Shown here: positions 61,674-64,000 of the stretch, one piece after another | Layout of the letters: every line of letters begins with the position of its first letter | Position numbering within the stretch: position 1 is the first letter of the stretch | Assembly: GCA_934725575.1 (NCBI GenBank) | Contig: CAKVCK010000002.1 | Coordinates: 186,001 to 250,000, forward strand | Length of the DNA stretch: 64,000 bases | Direction of reading: 5' to 3' | Source: an uncultured Bacteroidales bacterium | Lineage (GTDB): Bacteria > Bacteroidota > Bacteroidia > Bacteroidales > UBA932 | The notes under the pieces: generated by a model | The model's database searches: none | Seen by the model: the letters and a program-made list of their open reading frames with translations, nothing else | What the model was told of the DNA's origin: nothing | Made by a program: the position numbers and the translations under genes

Positions 61674-64000
61674 ATGAAGCTTTCTTACAATTGGCTAAAG
61701 GATTATCTTGAATCCGATCTTACTCCGCAGCAGATCGCGGATGCTATGACAGCTATAGGAATCGAGGTCGACGGAGTCGAGGAGCAGGAGGAGGTTCCTG
61801 GCGGACTCGCGGGAGTCGTTGTCGCGGAGGTGCTTGAGTGCGAGGCGCATCCTGATTCCGACCACCTTCACATCACGAAGGTTAATGATGGCACGGGCGA
61901 GCCTCTGACCGTTGTCTGTGGCGCTCCTAACGTGGCCGCCGGCCAGAAAGTGCTCTTCGCACGTATCGGAGCCGTGCTTCCGGGTGACTTCAAGATCAAG
62001 AAGTCCAAGATCCGTGGCGTGGAATCTTTCGGAATGATCTGCGCCGAAGACGAGCTCGGAATCGGCAACGACCATAACGGCATCAAGGTTCTTCCTGCCG
62101 ACGCGCCTGTCGGAACCTCCGCGAAGGACTATCTCCATCTCAAGACCGAGGCCGTAATTGAATATGAGATCACAGCCAACAGGGTGGATGCCGCCTCACA
62201 CATCGGTGTGGCCCGCGACCTCTATGCCTGGATGACGCTCAATAATATTCCTTGCTCATTCAAGTACCCTTCTGTGGAGGCTTGGAAACCGGGTGAGGGC
62301 AAAGGCATTCCTGTGGAAGTGCAGGATGCGACAGCCGCTCCTCGCTATTGCGGTATCACAATCAAGGGAGTGAAGGTCGGCCCGTCCCCGGAGTGGCTTC
62401 AGAAGAAGTTGATGTCAATCGGACTCAGGCCTATCGACAATGTGGTGGATGTGTCCAACTTCATCCTCTTTGAGCTTGGCCAGCCTCTGCATACTTTCGA
62501 CGCCGACAAGATCACCGGCGGAAAGGTTATCGTGAGAAGGGCGGCTGAGGGCGAGAAGATTGTCACCCTTGATGAGACCGAGAGGAAACTCTCAGCCGAG
62601 GACATCGTTATCGCCAACGCTGACGGCCCGATGTGCATCGCAGGAGTGTTCGGCGGCATCGATTCCGGCGTGAAGGCCGAGACTGTCAACGTCTTCGTCG
62701 AGAGCGCCTACTTCGATCCTGGCTCGATCCGCAAGACCTCGAAGAGACATACTCTCCAGACCGACGCCTCATTCCGTTACGAGAGGGGAGCCGATCCTGG
62801 AATCAATGAATATGCCGCGAAGCGCGCCGCACTTCTGATCCAGGAGGTTGCCGGCGGAGAGATCGTCGGAGGAATCGAGGAGTTCTACCCGACCAAGATC
62901 GAGAAGAAGGTCATCGACCTTGACTACGACCGCATCGAGAGGTTCATCGGCAAGAAGATCGGACACGACACAATCGAGAAGATACTTACGGCCCTCACCT
63001 ACGAGTTCATCGAGAAAAGAGAGGGTGGAGCCAAGGTCGCCGCGCCGACCTATATGATCGATGTCACAAGGGAGTGCGATGTCGTTGAGGAAATTCTCCG
63101 AATCTACGGCTACAACAACATCGACCTGCCACAGCATATGAAGATGTCCGTCAACGCCACACCTTCACCGGAGCCTGAGGCCATCCGCAACGGAATATCC
63201 AACTTCCTGGCCGCCAACGGCTTTGTCGAGATAATGAACAATTCCCTCACCAAGGGGGCTTATTATAAGGAACTTACCACATTCCCGGAGGAGAAGAGCG
63301 TGACGATCGTCAATCCTCTGAGCTCAGACTTGAACGTGATGAGGCAGACCCTCATATTCAGCGGGCTTGAGGTTGTCGCCTACAACCTGAATCGTCAGAT
63401 CTCATCGATGAAGCTTTTTGAATATGGCTCCGTTTACAGTCGTAATCCAGAGATGGACGGCAAGACGCTGGCTTCCTACGAGGAGCATCCGGCTTTCTCG
63501 ATGTTCGTCACCGGAACCCCGGAGAAGTCTTGGAACAGCCAGCCGGGCAAGAGCAGCTTCTTTGAGTTGAAGGGCTATGTGGATCTGCTCCTGAGGCGTT
63601 TCGGTGCCAATCTTTACCAGATGGAAGCCACTGCGGCTCCCGCTGACATATTCAGTGAAGGTGTCGCTTACGCCCTTCCTGGGCAGCATCTGCCGCTCGC
63701 GGTGCTTGGCACAGTGTCTCCGGCTATCGCCAAGAAATTCGGTGTGCGTCAGCCGGTGTTCGCCGCTGAGATCAACTGGAACACGTTGTTCCAACTTGTG
63801 AAGAGAGACAAGGTCGCCTTCAAGGAGATGCCTAAGTTCCCTGAGGTCAGAAGGGACTTCGCTTTGCTGCTTGACGAGAGCGTAAGCTACGCTGACCTTT
63901 ACAAGAGTTCGTTCAAGGCCGGCAAGAAGCTTCTCAAGCAGGTGACCCTGTTCGATGTCTATCGTGGGGACAAGATCCCGGCCGGCAAGAAGCAGTACGC
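61674..64000 (+). CDS. pheT: phenylalanyl-tRNA synthetase beta subunit, 3' end missing
   Basis: About 775 residues visible, open at the right edge. MKLSYNWLKDYLESDLTPQQ start; EMAP-like tRNA-binding domain (about 40-150: VVVAEVLECEAHPDSDHLHI); B3/B4 region with GIGNDHNGIK before it; B5 domain; catalytic-like core; and the beginning of the C-terminal FDX-ACB anticodon domain (FPEVRRDFALLLDE). 12 nt after ftsY. Confidence 0.96.
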   Translation, partial: MKLSYNWLKDYLESDLTPQQIADAMTAIGIEVDGVEEQEEVPGGLAGVVVAEVLECEAHPDSDHLHITKVNDGTGEPLTVVCGAPNVAAGQKVLFARIGAVLPGDFKIKKSKIRGVESFGMICAEDELGIGNDHNGIKVLPADAPVGTSAKDYLHLKTEAVIEYEITANRVDAASHIGVARDLYAWMTLNNIPCSFKYPSVEAWKPGEGKGIPVEVQDATAAPRYCGITIKGVKVGPSPEWLQKKLMSIGLRPIDNVVDVSNFILFELGQPLHTFDADKITGGKVIVRRAAEGEKIVTLDETERKLSAEDIVIANADGPMCIAGVFGGIDSGVKAETVNVFVESAYFDPGSIRKTSKRHTLQTDASFRYERGADPGINEYAAKRAALLIQEVAGGEIVGGIEEFYPTKIEKKVIDLDYDRIERFIGKKIGHDTIEKILTALTYEFIEKREGGAKVAAPTYMIDVTRECDVVEEILRIYGYNNIDLPQHMKMSVNATPSPEPEAIRNGISNFLAANGFVEIMNNSLTKGAYYKELTTFPEEKSVTIVNPLSSDLNVMRQTLIFSGLEVVAYNLNRQISSMKLFEYGSVYSRNPEMDGKTLASYEEHPAFSMFVTGTPEKSWNSQPGKSSFFELKGYVDLLLRRFGANLYQMEATAAPADIFSEGVAYALPGQHLPLAVLGTVSPAIAKKFGVRQPVFAAEINWNTLFQLVKRDKVAFKEMPKFPEVRRDFALLLDESVSYADLYKSSFKAGKKLLKQVTLFDVYRGDKIPAGKKQY

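Overview
The window looks like chromosome from a member of the Bacteroidota, most likely order Bacteroidales. The reasons are a GldH lipoprotein gene, a PG0541-type regulator behind an RND pump, DUF4295 and DUF4199 genes, BACON and WG-repeat proteins, a Bacteroidetes-type VI secretion locus without TssJLM, and several promoters of the Bacteroidetes form (TTTG, 19-21 nt, TAnnTTTG). Most coding DNA is about 50% GC or slightly higher. I cannot name the genus.

Left part (1-15.9 kb): the 3' end of an RND efflux permease with its PG0541 partner, a 232-bp inverted-repeat element, thioredoxin, an outer-membrane barrel protein, a LOG-family hydrolase, polyprenyl diphosphate synthase, DNA polymerase delta', RicT, GldH and TrmB (close-packed, several overlapping). 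Then come a solitary AAA ATPase behind a large palindrome, a U32 peptidase-family protein (minus strand), amylomaltase MalQ and PurT.

Middle part (15.9-53.4 kb): one very long run of plus-strand genes that looks like a single operon of about 37 kb. It opens with a Bacteroidetes promoter, a leader of about 460 nt full of hairpins and a NusG paralogue. It then encodes a contractile injection machine of the T6SS type (TssH, B, C, two Hcp-like TssD, VgrG, PAAR effector, Tle1-like phospholipase and its immunity protein, then TssG, K, E, F). Between the effector block and the baseplate genes sits what appears to be a complete ubiquitin-like conjugation set: a Ubl ending in Ala-Gly, an E2 with HPN and a catalytic Cys, a membrane-tethered JAMM/JAB isopeptidase, a multi-spanning vWA-RING-FHA protein and a ThiF/E1-like activating enzyme. 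The operon ends with a LysM amidase-type hydrolase, two membrane Ser/Thr kinases, a BACON/beta-barrel protein, a lipoprotein, a WG-repeat-like protein and a PP2C phosphatase. TssJ, TssL and TssM are absent, so the unknown exported and membrane proteins are candidates for the envelope-spanning part. The pairing of a T6SS with E1/E2/Ubl/JAMM/RING and kinase/phosphatase/FHA genes is the main finding of the window.

Right part (53.4-64 kb): a minus-strand polyprenyl-phosphate glycosyltransferase and DUF4199 protein, then thrS-infC-rpmI-rplT-lepB, rpmB-rpmG-DUF4295 with a strong terminator, 75-bp tandem repeats that end in the ftsY promoter, ftsY, and pheT running off the right edge.

I saw no rRNA, tRNA, CRISPR array or complete insertion sequence. 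A strongly AT-rich stretch (about 26.4-29.5 kb) marks a swapped effector/immunity cassette inside the secretion locus.
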